Below are positions 1 to 11,052 of a stretch of DNA of 64,000 nucleotides, piece after piece; positions within the stretch are counted from its first letter, which is position 1; every line of letters begins with the position of its first letter. The translations under genes were made by a program, and so were the position numbers. Location of the stretch: positions 62,001 to 126,000 of the forward strand of contig DASWZN010000044.1 in NCBI GenBank assembly GCA_036404435.1, given 5' to 3'. This DNA comes from DASWZN01 sp036404435 (GTDB lineage Bacteria; Acidobacteriota; Terriglobia; Bryobacterales; Bryobacteraceae). The notes under the pieces are model-generated. The model was not told the origin of the DNA. It saw nothing but the letters and a program-made list of their open reading frames with translations, and ran no database searches.

Positions 1-1045
1 CGCGGATCTGAACCCCGCCTTCGACCTCCTGGATGTTCAAGGGGACATCAAGAAGATCGCCGGCGACGGCAACAAGCCGGTGAACTGGGGCTGGTTCCAG
101 GAAGGTTACGATCACGAGCCGACCGATCCTGCCGGCCCGGCAACCAATCTCGACTACATCGCCCATCACAACGGCCCGCAATACTTCGGCTACGAGGCCA
201 ACAACCCGGCCGAAACCAAGGCGCACCTGAAGGGCCTCGGCGATTTCTATACGGCGATCAAGGCCAACGCCCTGCCCTCGGGAGGCGGTGTCTTCTACGT
301 TCGCGGCGGATATGGCAACCTCGACGGCCTCACTCCACGCTCACCCAGCCCAGCGGTCCAGGCCGCCTTCAAGGGCAATGACGACCACCCTGGCTACTCT
401 GACGCCCAGATTAGCGAGGCTCTCCTGGCCGACTCGATCAATGCGATCGCAAACAGCAAGTACTGGCCGGAAAGCGCCATCATCATCACCTACGATGAAA
501 CCGATGGCCTCTACGACCACACCCAGCCGCAGATTCGCTCCTTCGATCCTCTTGGAGCCGCTCTCGACCAAGGTCCCCGAATTCCAGCGATCGTGATCTC
601 GCCCTTTAGTGTAGTCCACACCATCTCCCATGAAGCCACCGAGCATGGCTCGATCATAAAGTTCATCGACGAGTTGTTCAACCTGACTCCGCTCGCCGAT
701 CTTCCCGACGAATCCGCGGCTCGTGCTTTGGGCGAGAAGAAATACGGCCAGAAGTACTTGGGGCCCTCCGATGACAATACTCCTGGCGTCGGCGACCTCT
801 TCTCTGCATTTGACAACGGCCGCTTGTTCGGTCTGGTGGAACCATTGCCAGCCACGTACGCAATCATTCCGGCGGTTCAGGTTCTAAGCCTGCCGCATGC
901 CGGTGGGCAAGGCTGCAAGGCCCTGCAGATCACCCCGACCGACATGGTCAAGGGCGTACTGATCGATCCAGCTCCGGCGGACTTCAATCCTCGTCCCAGC
1001 ACCAACCCAGGTACGCCGACATCGGGCAGTTGGCCGTCGAACTAG
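1..1045 (+). CDS. Phosphoesterase family protein (phospholipase C / acid phosphatase type), 5' truncated by window edge
   Basis: The reading frame is open from base 2, so the gene starts upstream of the window; about 347 codons are visible. Two stretches are diagnostic of the alkaline-phosphatase-fold phosphoesterase family that includes bacterial phospholipase C and acid phosphatases: ITYDETDGLYDH (about bases 486-522), carrying the metal-binding Asp/Glu/His residues, and GPRIPAIVISPFS (about 570-605). The family hydrolyses phosphate esters outside the cytoplasm, but the signal peptide would lie outside the window. The tail is Pro/Ser/Thr-rich. A strong intrinsic terminator follows directly. 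The exact substrate cannot be told from this fragment. Confidence 0.85.
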   Translation, partial: ADLNPAFDLLDVQGDIKKIAGDGNKPVNWGWFQEGYDHEPTDPAGPATNLDYIAHHNGPQYFGYEANNPAETKAHLKGLGDFYTAIKANALPSGGGVFYVRGGYGNLDGLTPRSPSPAVQAAFKGNDDHPGYSDAQISEALLADSINAIANSKYWPESAIIITYDETDGLYDHTQPQIRSFDPLGAALDQGPRIPAIVISPFSVVHTISHEATEHGSIIKFIDELFNLTPLADLPDESAARALGEKKYGQKYLGPSDDNTPGVGDLFSAFDNGRLFGLVEPLPATYAIIPAVQVLSLPHAGGQGCKALQITPTDMVKGVLIDPAPADFNPRPSTNPGTPTSGSWPSN

Positions 1046-1066
1046 AAGCCGTTGCCGACCGCGTTC

Positions 1067-1105
1067 CCGGCGATCGGATCTTCTATCCGATCGCCGGCTT
1101 TTCTT
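1067..1105 (+). terminator. Rho-independent terminator after the phosphoesterase gene
   Basis: A perfect 13-bp stem (1067-1079 with 1085-1097, arm CCGGCGATCGGAT) with a 5-nt loop is followed by CTTTTCTT. It starts 21 bases after the stop codon and ends just before the ribosome binding site of the next gene, so it separates the two transcription units. Confidence 0.85.
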
Positions 1106-1119
1106 ATACGAGGAGCCGC

Positions 1120-2145
1120 ATGAGCAGGATTTCCCCACTCCTACTTTCCATTACATGGCTGACAATCGGAACATCCGCGGCTGCCTTCGGCGGGGCTACG
1201 GTCGATAGAATCAAAACTGCCGGTTCACTCCCCTGCGGCATCGACACCGAAGAACCCGAGTACTCCACCCAAGACGCACATGGGAATCACTCCGCCTTCG
1301 ACCTGGACATTTGTAGAGCGGTGGCAGTGGCTGTGCTCGGGCCAAAGGCCCAGTTCACCGTCGTGCCTTTCCGCGACGAACAGGACGCCCTGAAAGCCCT
1401 CAAATCCGGCGAGATCGCGCTCCTCGCCACAGGGTCCCCGAATCTCATCAATACGGCTAACAGCGACTTTGGCTTCGCGCGGCCCGTCTTCTATGACTAC
1501 CAGGGCTTTCTTGTGAATAGGACCACGGGAGTCGCTTCCCCGAAGGACCTTGCCGGCCAGAAAGTCTGCTTTCTCGCTGGCACCGAGATCGAAGCCCAGG
1601 TCGAAAGCTACATGACGCGCGAGAAGATCAAGTGGCTGCCGTTTCCCTTTCAGGAAGAAGGCGAGATGGAAGCGGCGTTCGTCACCCGCAACTGTGCCGC
1701 CATCACCGCCGACGTCTCACAACTGGCTTACGAGCGAATCGCCTTCAAAAACCTGGCGCGGAACTTTGAAATCCTGCCGGACGTCATCGCTAAAGACCCG
1801 TTGGCACCTACCTATCGCCTCGGCGACCCACAATGGGCCACCATCGTCAACTGGACCGTCGAAGCATTGATCCAAGCCGAGGAGAGCGGCGTGACGCGGA
1901 CCAACCTCGCCGCGATGAAGAAGAGCGACGATCCGCTGATCCAGCGTTTGCTGGGCGTCCAGCGCGGCTACGGCCAATTCGTTGGCCTCGACGACGCTTG
2001 GGCGGCACGCGTGATCGAAACCGTTGGCAACTATGGCGAGATCTTCGAGCGCGACCTCGGCTCGGAGTCGGCGATGAAGCTGGCCCGCGGTTCAAACAAC
2101 CTCTGGACGCAAGGTGGACTCATGTACGCGCTGCCCATCCGCTAG
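1120..2145 (+). CDS. Periplasmic amino-acid ABC transporter substrate-binding protein (AapJ-like)
   Basis: This 341-aa protein has a signal peptide (hydrophobic stretch about residues 5-22, then AAAFGG) and the fold pattern of family 3 solute-binding proteins: a D-R-I-K start of the mature chain, FDLDICRAVAVAVLG near residue 65, and SGEIALLATG further on, as in AapJ/BztA general amino acid receptors. It should capture polar amino acids in the periplasm. The ATG at 1120 is preceded by AGGAG at 1111, which decides the start. No permease or ATPase genes follow; the next gene lies on the other strand and overlaps its 3' end by 26 bp, so this receptor is an orphan here. Confidence 0.85.
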   Translation: MSRISPLLLSITWLTIGTSAAAFGGATVDRIKTAGSLPCGIDTEEPEYSTQDAHGNHSAFDLDICRAVAVAVLGPKAQFTVVPFRDEQDALKALKSGEIALLATGSPNLINTANSDFGFARPVFYDYQGFLVNRTTGVASPKDLAGQKVCFLAGTEIEAQVESYMTREKIKWLPFPFQEEGEMEAAFVTRNCAAITADVSQLAYERIAFKNLARNFEILPDVIAKDPLAPTYRLGDPQWATIVNWTVEALIQAEESGVTRTNLAAMKKSDDPLIQRLLGVQRGYGQFVGLDDAWAARVIETVGNYGEIFERDLGSESAMKLARGSNNLWTQGGLMYALPIR

Positions 2146-3517
2146 AATGGGCCGCCACCGCGTCCGCGGCCTGCTTCCCCATGCGCACGCAGTCGGGAAT
2201 GCCGATGCCGTGGTACGCGTTGCCGGCCACGTGCAGCCCGCCCAGCTCCTTGAGCCGCGCCTCGATGCGGGCCACGCGGTCTCCGTGGCCCACGGTGTAC
2301 TGCGCCATCGAGCGCGGCCAGCGGGCGATGTGCGTGAAGGCCGGGGTTGCGGAGACTCCCATGACGGTCAGCAGTTCGGCACGCACATGGGTAACCAGGT
2401 CCTGGTCGGAGAGCGCCAGCACGCCCGGGTCCTCGCCTCCCACGAAGCAGCGCAGAACCACCTTGTCCGGCGGCACGCGATCGGAGAACTTCGTGCCGAC
2501 CCAGGTGCAGGCCACCAGCAACTGGCGTTCGCTCTTGGGCACCAGAAAGCCGAAGCCGTTGAGCGGATGCCGGAAGCCCGCCTTGTCATAGACCAGCGAG
2601 ATGGTGATGGAGTTCGAGTACGGGATGGAGTCGAGCAACGCCACCAGCTCGCCATCCACGGAGCCGACAAGCGCGGCGGCCTGGTAGGCCTGGCAGGCCA
2701 GAACCACGTGATCGGCCTCGATCCACTCGCCACCCGCGCGCACGCGCCACGACGAGCCTCCGGCGGAGCGCTCCACGGCTTCGGCAGAGGCATGCAGCAC
2801 TTCGGGCGCCGGCCGCGTCTGCGTGATCAGCGATTCGACGAGCTGGCCAAGGCCCCCCTTCAAAGTCTGAAACAGCGGCTGGCCCTGAGCGTGTTTGGCC
2901 GCCTTGCGGCGCTCGTGCAGGACGCCTTTGGTGAGGCTGCCGTACTTGCGCTCGATCTCGACGAACCTCGGCAGCACGCTGGCCACGCTGAGTTGGTGCG
3001 GGTCGCCGCCGTAGACGCCAGCAAGCAACGGCTCGGCCAGGTAGTCCACGGCCTCCCAGCCGTAGTGCGCGGCGACGAACTCGGCCACGGACCGGTCGGG
3101 CTGCCAGCCGTCGCGCGGCCTCCGGAACCACTCCAGGCCCATGCGGATCTTGGTCTCGAGGCCCAGCAGCGAGGTGCGGACCAGCGGGAAGATCCGCGTG
3201 GGGATCATCAACATCAGCCCATCGGGCAGCGGCACCAGGCGCCCGCGCTTCAGAACGTAGGTGACGCGCAGGTGGTCGTTCGAACCGATGACGTCGCCGC
3301 CCAGGCCCAGCTCGCGGATCAGGTGCAGCGCCCACGGCTTCTGCGCCAGGTAACTGTCCGGGCCGGCTTCGAGCACGCAACCTTCGCGTCGCTCGGTCGA
3401 AATCACGCCACCCAGTCGCCCCTCGCGTTCGATCAAGGTCGATGCGATGCCGTGCTTCGCCAGGTAGTAGGCAGCCGACAGACCCGAAATCCCGCCGCCG
3501 ACGATGACTACGCGCAT
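2120..3517 (-). CDS. hemY: Protoporphyrinogen/coproporphyrinogen oxidase, FAD-dependent (HemY/HemG type)
   Basis: The 465-aa protein begins with a classic FAD-binding Rossmann motif (VVIVGGGISGLSAAYYLAKHG, residues 3-23) and continues with the acidic ribose-binding strand LIERE and the GGVI stretch typical of oxygen-dependent porphyrinogen oxidases. It would oxidise protoporphyrinogen IX, or coproporphyrinogen III in the coproporphyrin branch, late in haem synthesis. It is the last gene of a hemE-hemH-hemY set in the same order as the Bacillus hemEHY operon, 10 bp after hemH. Its 3' end overlaps the convergent solute-binding gene by 26 bp. The ferrochelatase type next to it favours the coproporphyrin route, which is inference. 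Confidence 0.9.
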   Translation of the reverse strand: MRVVIVGGGISGLSAAYYLAKHGIASTLIEREGRLGGVISTERREGCVLEAGPDSYLAQKPWALHLIRELGLGGDVIGSNDHLRVTYVLKRGRLVPLPDGLMLMIPTRIFPLVRTSLLGLETKIRMGLEWFRRPRDGWQPDRSVAEFVAAHYGWEAVDYLAEPLLAGVYGGDPHQLSVASVLPRFVEIERKYGSLTKGVLHERRKAAKHAQGQPLFQTLKGGLGQLVESLITQTRPAPEVLHASAEAVERSAGGSSWRVRAGGEWIEADHVVLACQAYQAAALVGSVDGELVALLDSIPYSNSITISLVYDKAGFRHPLNGFGFLVPKSERQLLVACTWVGTKFSDRVPPDKVVLRCFVGGEDPGVLALSDQDLVTHVRAELLTVMGVSATPAFTHIARWPRSMAQYTVGHGDRVARIEARLKELGGLHVAGNAYHGIGIPDCVRMGKQAADAVAAHSSGWAART

Positions 3518-3527
3518 AACTTGTCTC

Positions 3528-4436
3528 TCACCGTGGGACAGGCCTCCGGCCTGTCGCCGACAGGCCGGAGGCCTGTCCCACGACGGCGGCCAGCGCGCGC
3601 GTGAAGATCGGAGAATCGTTCAGCGACTCTGGGCGTCGCAGCGCGATGCCGCGTTCCTGTGCGTAGTTCCGGAAAGCGATATCGACATCGTAGAGGATCT
3701 CGACGTGGTCGCAGACGAAGCCGATGGGAACCAGCGCCATTTCGCGGACACCTGCTGAGGCGTACTCGTCAATGCGGGACTCGACTGTCGGGCCGAGCCA
3801 CTTCTCCTCGCTGAAGCCCTGGCTCTGGTAAGCGAAATCCCAACTGGCGAGCCCGGCGCGCAGGGCGACGGCGCGGGCGGTCGCTCTGGCTTCCGAGTCG
3901 TACGGATCGCCGCGCTCGAGCACGCGCTCGGGCAGGCTGTGCGCGGTGAACAGCACGCGCTCGGAGGGCAGCAGCGGCGCGAGGCGCTCCGCGAATGCCT
4001 CCGCCAGCAGCGGGTGATCGTGAAACGTCTTGGTCCAGACGATCTCGGCCGCCAGGCCCGCCTCAGTCTTGGCCTCCTGCACGCGGCGGAAATACAACCC
4101 CACGCTGGCCTTCGAGTATTGCGGCGCCAGGCACAGCGCCACGATACGCTCGACGCCGTCCGCCTTCATCCGCACCACCGTTTCCTTGATGAACGGGCGC
4201 CAGTTCCGCATCCCGAAATAGACCGGAATCCCCAACTCGCGTTCGAGAGCCGAGGCCTGTTCCCGGGTGCGAGCCAATAGCGGCGAACCGCCACCGACCT
4301 GGCGATAGCGATCGGCGACCTCCTCGACCAACGCCGGCGGCGTGGGCCGCCCTCCACGCACATACGACAGGTATTCCGCGATGTCCTCGACGCGTTCGGG
4401 CGCCCCGTGTGCCAGCAACAGAACGGTCTGCTTCAA
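3528..4436 (-). CDS. hemH: Ferrochelatase (coproporphyrin/protoporphyrin)
   Basis: A 302-aa ferrochelatase that inserts Fe2+ into the porphyrin ring. The catalytic His is in FTAHSLPE (H166) and the conserved Glu in FVCDHVEILYD (E246). The N-terminus (LLLAHGAP, then Y-L-S-Y-V-R-G-G-R-P) resembles the Firmicutes coproporphyrin-type enzyme more than the proteobacterial one, but the position of the Bacillus active-site Tyr13 is His10 here. The start is a TTG at 4436 chosen by family alignment; no in-frame ATG lies upstream within reach. The last 17 residues are encoded by a perfect 49-bp palindromic repeat, so the normal C-terminus appears replaced or extended. It lies 10 bp before hemY. Confidence 0.9.
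   Translation of the reverse strand: MKQTVLLLAHGAPERVEDIAEYLSYVRGGRPTPPALVEEVADRYRQVGGGSPLLARTREQASALERELGIPVYFGMRNWRPFIKETVVRMKADGVERIVALCLAPQYSKASVGLYFRRVQEAKTEAGLAAEIVWTKTFHDHPLLAEAFAERLAPLLPSERVLFTAHSLPERVLERGDPYDSEARATARAVALRAGLASWDFAYQSQGFSEEKWLGPTVESRIDEYASAGVREMALVPIGFVCDHVEILYDVDIAFRNYAQERGIALRRPESLNDSPIFTRALAAVVGQASGLSATGRRPVPR
3533..3581. repeat. Perfect 23-bp-arm palindrome inside the 3' end of hemH
   Basis: Bases 3533-3555 and 3559-3581 are exact reverse complements separated by 3 nt; the arm begins GTGGGACAGGCCTCCGGC. It sits between the hemH body and hemY and supplies the last codons of hemH. It could fold in mRNA and modulate hemY expression. No flanking target duplication is seen. 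Confidence 0.9.
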
Positions 4437-4458
4437 GGGTGGCCCCCATGGCGATAGC

Positions 4459-4473
4459 GTGGCGCACGCTTCA
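4459..4473 (-). repeat. Dispersed repeat core TGAAGCGTGCGCCAC (minus orientation)
   Basis: One of four exact copies of this 15-mer in the window; the others are at 28283, 42968 and 44382, all plus strand. It lies in the hemE-hemH intergenic space next to the 77-bp hairpin. Confidence 0.7.
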
Positions 4474-4506
4474 CACGGTCAGGAAGAAGTTCATGAACAC
4501 AATCTT

Positions 4507-4583
4507 GGCCGCCGATGAACGCGGATGGACGCCGATACACCCATTTGTTTTCCATCCGTGTTTATCCGCGTTCATCTGCGGCC
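4507..4583. repeat. 77-bp hairpin repeat with decameric arms, between hemE and hemH
   Basis: Arms 4507-4526 and 4564-4583 match at 19 of 20 positions as an inverted repeat (GGCCGCCGATGAACGCGGAT). The left half reads as 10-bp units GATGAACGCG-GATGGACGCC-GATACACCC. The same architecture and length recur at 42864-42939 and 44253-44330. Confidence 0.8.
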
Positions 4584-4649
4584 AGCAATGTTTTGGTCCT
4601 TTTTGGCGCCCGCTTCAGACTGCGCCGCAACACCGAACCCCTGCCCCCA

Positions 4650-5672
4650 TTACGGCTTGAACTCGCGCACGAACTGCACCGCCGCCCGCACGTGGTCTAC
4701 GGGCGTCTCGGGCAGAATGCCGTGGCCCAGGTTGAAGATGTGGCCGGGCCGCGTGCCGGTGCGCTTGAGCAGCTCGTGGATGCGCGTCCTCAGTTCCGGG
4801 AGAGGCGCGAAGAGCGCGGCCGGATCGAGATTGCCCTGGATGGCCGAGCGGTAGCTGATGTCGATCCACGCCTGGTCGATATTGATGCGCCAATCCACGC
4901 CCAGGACGTCGCCGCCGGCCGCGTGCAGCTCGCGGAAGAACCCGCCGGCGCCGGTGCCGAAGTGGATCACGGGCACGCCCGTGGAGCGTATACGCTCGAT
5001 CAACGCGCGCGAGTACGGGGCCACGAAGCGGACGTAATCGTCGGGGCCGAGCGCTCCCACCCAGCTATCGAACACCTGGATGGCGCGGGCGCCGGCGGCC
5101 ACCTGCAGAATCGCGAACGGCCCCAGAACGTCCACCAGCTTGCCCATCAGCCGGCGCCACAGGGTCTCGTTCGAGTACATCATCTGCTTGGTCTTCATGA
5201 AGGTGCGGGAGGCCCCGCCCTCGATCATGTAGCTGGCGATGGTGAACGGCGCGCCCACGAATCCCAGCACCGGCACCTTCCCCGCCAGCGCCTTCACCAC
5301 CTGGACGATGGCGTCGCCGACGTAGCCCAGGTCGTCCGTGTTGGAAATCGAGAGCGCGTCGATGTCTTCCGAGGTCCGCACCGGGTTGTCGATCACCGGG
5401 CCCTCGCCCGCGGCGAAGCGCAGCTTCAGGCCCATGGGCTCGACCGGAAGCAAAAGGTCGGCGAAGATGATCGCCGCGTCCACATCCAGGATCTCGACGG
5501 GTTGCAAGGTGATGGCGGCGGCCAGGTCCGGGCGCTTGCAGATATCGAGGATGCCGTGCTTGGACCGGATGTCGCGATAGGGTTTGAGATACCGCCCCGC
5601 CTGCCGCATGAACCACACGGGACGCACGTCGGTGGGCCTGCGCCGGCAGGCATCAAGAAATCTGCTGTTCAT
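4650..5672 (-). CDS. hemE: Uroporphyrinogen decarboxylase
   Basis: HemE decarboxylates the four acetate side chains of uroporphyrinogen III to give coproporphyrinogen III in the cytoplasm. The signature RPVWFMRQAGRYL lies near the N-terminus, and the second family stretch around G-x-V-G-A-P-F-T-I-A-S-Y-M-I-E-G is present. The chosen ATG at 5672 (MNSRFLDAC) gives 340 aa, the usual length; in-frame ATGs at 5687 and 5711 would add 5 or 13 residues and none has a convincing ribosome binding site. The gene heads the hemE-hemH-hemY set and lies about 145 bp downstream of rbfA on the same strand, so readthrough from the rimP operon is possible. Confidence 0.93.
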   Translation of the reverse strand: MNSRFLDACRRRPTDVRPVWFMRQAGRYLKPYRDIRSKHGILDICKRPDLAAAITLQPVEILDVDAAIIFADLLLPVEPMGLKLRFAAGEGPVIDNPVRTSEDIDALSISNTDDLGYVGDAIVQVVKALAGKVPVLGFVGAPFTIASYMIEGGASRTFMKTKQMMYSNETLWRRLMGKLVDVLGPFAILQVAAGARAIQVFDSWVGALGPDDYVRFVAPYSRALIERIRSTGVPVIHFGTGAGGFFRELHAAGGDVLGVDWRINIDQAWIDISYRSAIQGNLDPAALFAPLPELRTRIHELLKRTGTRPGHIFNLGHGILPETPVDHVRAAVQFVREFKP

Positions 5673-5817
5673 GGGAGCCACACGCATGGCTGTTCCGCTT
5701 TGCCCTCGCATATGAGAACGTCAGGCCAGGGCCCTATGGGGACGACCGCCGGTCTGCGATATGCCGCCCCACCGAATCGGGGGCAACATCCACAAAAGTA
5801 GCACGAAGCGAGGCCGT

Positions 5818-6192
5818 TTACGGCTCGTTTCCCGCTTTTTTTTCGTTTTTTTCGCGGTTCTTCCGGATTCGGTCCAGCAGCTCGCCGATGCGGTCGCCCG
5901 CCGGATCTGCCGCCTGGAAGTGGAGCTCGGGCGCCCGGAACAGGCGCAGCCGGGTCGCCACGGCGCGGCGGAGGTAGCTGGCGGCGTGTCCTAAAGCCTC
6001 GACACCGAGCTGGCGCTCGGCGGCATTGCCTTTGACGGCCACCGTTACAAGGAGGTGGCGGCCATCGGGGACCAGGCGGGCCTCCGTGACGGTGACCCCC
6101 GCCAGGCGGGGGTCGGCGAGCTCGTACTCGATCAGCTCGGCCAGTTCTTCGCGTAGCGCCTCGGACAGGCGCTCGGCACGTCGGGGATCCAT
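5818..6192 (-). CDS. rbfA: 30S ribosome-binding factor A
   Basis: This 124-aa protein matches RbfA in length and pattern: RAERLSEALREELAELI at the N-terminus, D-P-R-L-A-G-V-T-V-T-E-A, then the KH-like strand HLLVTVAVKG. RbfA binds the 5' region of 16S rRNA and is needed for 30S maturation. The C-terminus is Lys-rich (KNREKNEKK), coded by runs of T on the plus strand. It is the last gene of the rimP-nusA-infB-DUF503-rbfA cluster, 4 bp after the DUF503 gene, so probably translationally coupled. Confidence 0.93.
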   Translation of the reverse strand: MDPRRAERLSEALREELAELIEYELADPRLAGVTVTEARLVPDGRHLLVTVAVKGNAAERQLGVEALGHAASYLRRAVATRLRLFRAPELHFQAADPAGDRIGELLDRIRKNREKNEKKAGNEP

Positions 6193-6196
6193 CCGG

Positions 6197-6484
6197 CTAC
6201 TCCAGCCACTCGACAGTGGCGCCGACCAGCTCCGGGCCCAGCAGGGCGGCGGCTTCCTTCTCGACGGACTGCAGCACCCCGGCCGCGTAGCCGTGGTCGC
6301 CCGATACCGTCACGGCGGCCACCACGCCGCGTTGCCACAGATCCTGGCAATCGATCTCGGCCACCGCCACGTTGAACTTGTGGCGCAGGCGCTCCTTGAG
6401 CCCCTGGATCACGTGACGCTTATCCTTGAGCGAGTGCGAGTTCTCGAGATGCACCTCGAGCGTCAGTACACCGATGGCCGGCAT
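6197..6484 (-). CDS. DUF503 (YlxP-like) protein
   Basis: A 95-aa protein beginning MPAIGVLTLEVHLENSHSLK and containing LKDKRHVIQGLKERLRHKFNVAVAE, the core of DUF503. The family (B. subtilis YlxP) is regularly encoded between infB and rbfA and is presumed to act in ribosome assembly or RNA metabolism; its biochemistry is not settled. ATG 6484 is preceded by GGGGAC, 7 bp after the infB stop. A longer start 10 codons upstream would overlap infB and is less likely. Confidence 0.88.
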   Translation of the reverse strand: MPAIGVLTLEVHLENSHSLKDKRHVIQGLKERLRHKFNVAVAEIDCQDLWQRGVVAAVTVSGDHGYAAGVLQSVEKEAAALLGPELVGATVEWLE

Positions 6485-6491
6485 GTCCCCA

Positions 6492-9374
<2,883 letters not shown>

Positions 9375-9519
9375 AACAACGTTGTTCAGTTGGACCGCCT
9401 ACTTGGGGAGGCATAATCCTCCCTGTCAGAAGCTCCGAGACACACTCCCCGAGCTGGCGCCGTTTGTTCTCTAACCCCCAAGGCACTCAATCCGAGTCCT
9501 TTATGGTAGCAGAGTTCCA

Positions 9520-11025
9520 TCATTCCGAATCCGTTCCGGCCGGGGGCGTAGCCCCCTGCTCCTCGGGCGCGGACTCTTCCGCCGCCTCCAGCGTTTCCTC
9601 CACCGGCTCCCCGCCAGCCGCTTCGGCCTCCAGCGCTGGCTCCTCGCCGGCTTCGGGCTCGCCCATCGCTTCAGCCTCCAGGCCCGGCTCCTGGCCGGCT
9701 TCGGGCTCGGCCACCGCTTCGGCCGTGCCGGCAGCCTCGCCTGCGCCGCCTGCCTGTTCTTCGAACTGCGCGTAGTAGCCGTTCACCGCGAGTTGGATGG
9801 ACTCGACGGTCTTGGGCCCGACCCCCGGTATCTCTTCGAGCTGCTCGGGCGTCATGGCGCCGAGCTGCTCGACGGTTGCGATGCCGGCCTCGATCAGTTT
9901 CTCGAGCACCTTGTCGGTGAGACCGCTGTCAATCAGCACGGAGACCGGCGCGCCGGAGACCACCAGCGCCTCCATTTGAGACTCGACCTCCTGGCGTTTC
10001 TCCTCTTCGCTCTTGATGTCCACTTTCCAGCCCAGCAGCTTGGCAGCCAGGCGCACGTTCTGCCCCTTCTTGCCGATGGCCAGCGAGAGCTGCGTGTCGT
10101 CGACGATGACCTCCATGTGCTTCTGTTCGGGGTCCAGGATGGTCACGCGGCTGATCTTGGCCGGGCTCAAAGCGTGGGTGGCGAACGAAACCGCGTCCTC
10201 GGAGTACTCGATGATGTCGATCTTCTCGCCGCGCAGCTCGCGGATGATCGACTGCACGCGCATGCCCTTCATGCCCACGCAGGCGCCCACGCTGTCCACG
10301 TCGCGATCGCGGCTCTGCACCGCGATCTTCGTGCGCTCGCCGGCCTCGCGCGCGCAGGCCTTGATGGTCACCGTGCTGTCGTAGATCTCCGGGACTTCCT
10401 GCTCGAACAGGCGGACCACCAGTTCCGGGGCCGCCCGGGAGACGACCACGCCCGGGTTCTTGCCGCTCTTCTCGACGCTCTTGATGACGCAGCGGACGCG
10501 GTCGCCCACGCTGAAGCTCTCGAGGCGCGACTGCTCCTTCTTGGGCAGGCGCGCCTCGGTCTTCCCGATGTCCACCACCAGGTCCGGGCCCTCCACCCGC
10601 TTCACCGAGCAGTTCACCAGCTCCCCCACGCGGCCGGAAAACTCCTGATAAACGGTTTCGCGTTCGGCTTCCCTGACTTTTTGAAGGATCACCTGCTTGG
10701 CGGTCTGCGCGGACACCCTGCCGAGAAGGTCGGTAGCCTTCGGGATTCGGATTTCCGAGCCGATTTCCGCGCCGGGATCGATGGCCCTGGCCTGCTCGAG
10801 CGTGAGCTGGTTGAGAGGAACGTCCACCGTCTCGACCACCTTCTTGACGATGAAAATCTGGATGGCGCCGGTCTTCTGATCGAACTCCGCCACGAGATCC
10901 TCTTCGGTATGAAAATGCTTGCGGGCGGCCACCAGCATGGCATCCTTGACCGCGTCAACGATGATCTGCGGGTCGATGCCCTTTTCCTTGCTCAGAATCT
11001 CGATGGATTGATAGATCGTGCCCAA
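9520..11025 (-). CDS. nusA: Transcription termination/antitermination factor NusA
   Basis: A 501-aa NusA. The N-terminal RNA-polymerase-binding domain (residues 1-125), S1 domain (about 130-200), two KH domains (VGACVGMKGMRVQSIIREL, then LAIGKKGQNVRLAAKLLG), and a helix-hairpin-helix (EQLEEIPGVGPKTVESI, about 390-410) are visible in order. It controls pausing, termination and antitermination. The last 80 residues are an Ala/Glu/Pro-rich acidic tail made of degenerate repeats around EPEAG-EP-LEAEA, probably disordered. It sits 27 bp after rimP, as in most bacteria. Confidence 0.96.
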   Translation of the reverse strand: MGTIYQSIEILSKEKGIDPQIIVDAVKDAMLVAARKHFHTEEDLVAEFDQKTGAIQIFIVKKVVETVDVPLNQLTLEQARAIDPGAEIGSEIRIPKATDLLGRVSAQTAKQVILQKVREAERETVYQEFSGRVGELVNCSVKRVEGPDLVVDIGKTEARLPKKEQSRLESFSVGDRVRCVIKSVEKSGKNPGVVVSRAAPELVVRLFEQEVPEIYDSTVTIKACAREAGERTKIAVQSRDRDVDSVGACVGMKGMRVQSIIRELRGEKIDIIEYSEDAVSFATHALSPAKISRVTILDPEQKHMEVIVDDTQLSLAIGKKGQNVRLAAKLLGWKVDIKSEEEKRQEVESQMEALVVSGAPVSVLIDSGLTDKVLEKLIEAGIATVEQLGAMTPEQLEEIPGVGPKTVESIQLAVNGYYAQFEEQAGGAGEAAGTAEAVAEPEAGQEPGLEAEAMGEPEAGEEPALEAEAAGGEPVEETLEAAEESAPEEQGATPPAGTDSE

Positions 11026-11052
11026 GATGCTTTCCTCGTTGACTGTTCGGGA

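Noticed and set aside
5770..5817. Intrinsic terminator after rbfA
   Set aside because: A weak GAGCCG/CGGCCTC pairing exists after the stop but it is short and imperfect, and the T-rich stretch nearby belongs to the rbfA lysine codons.
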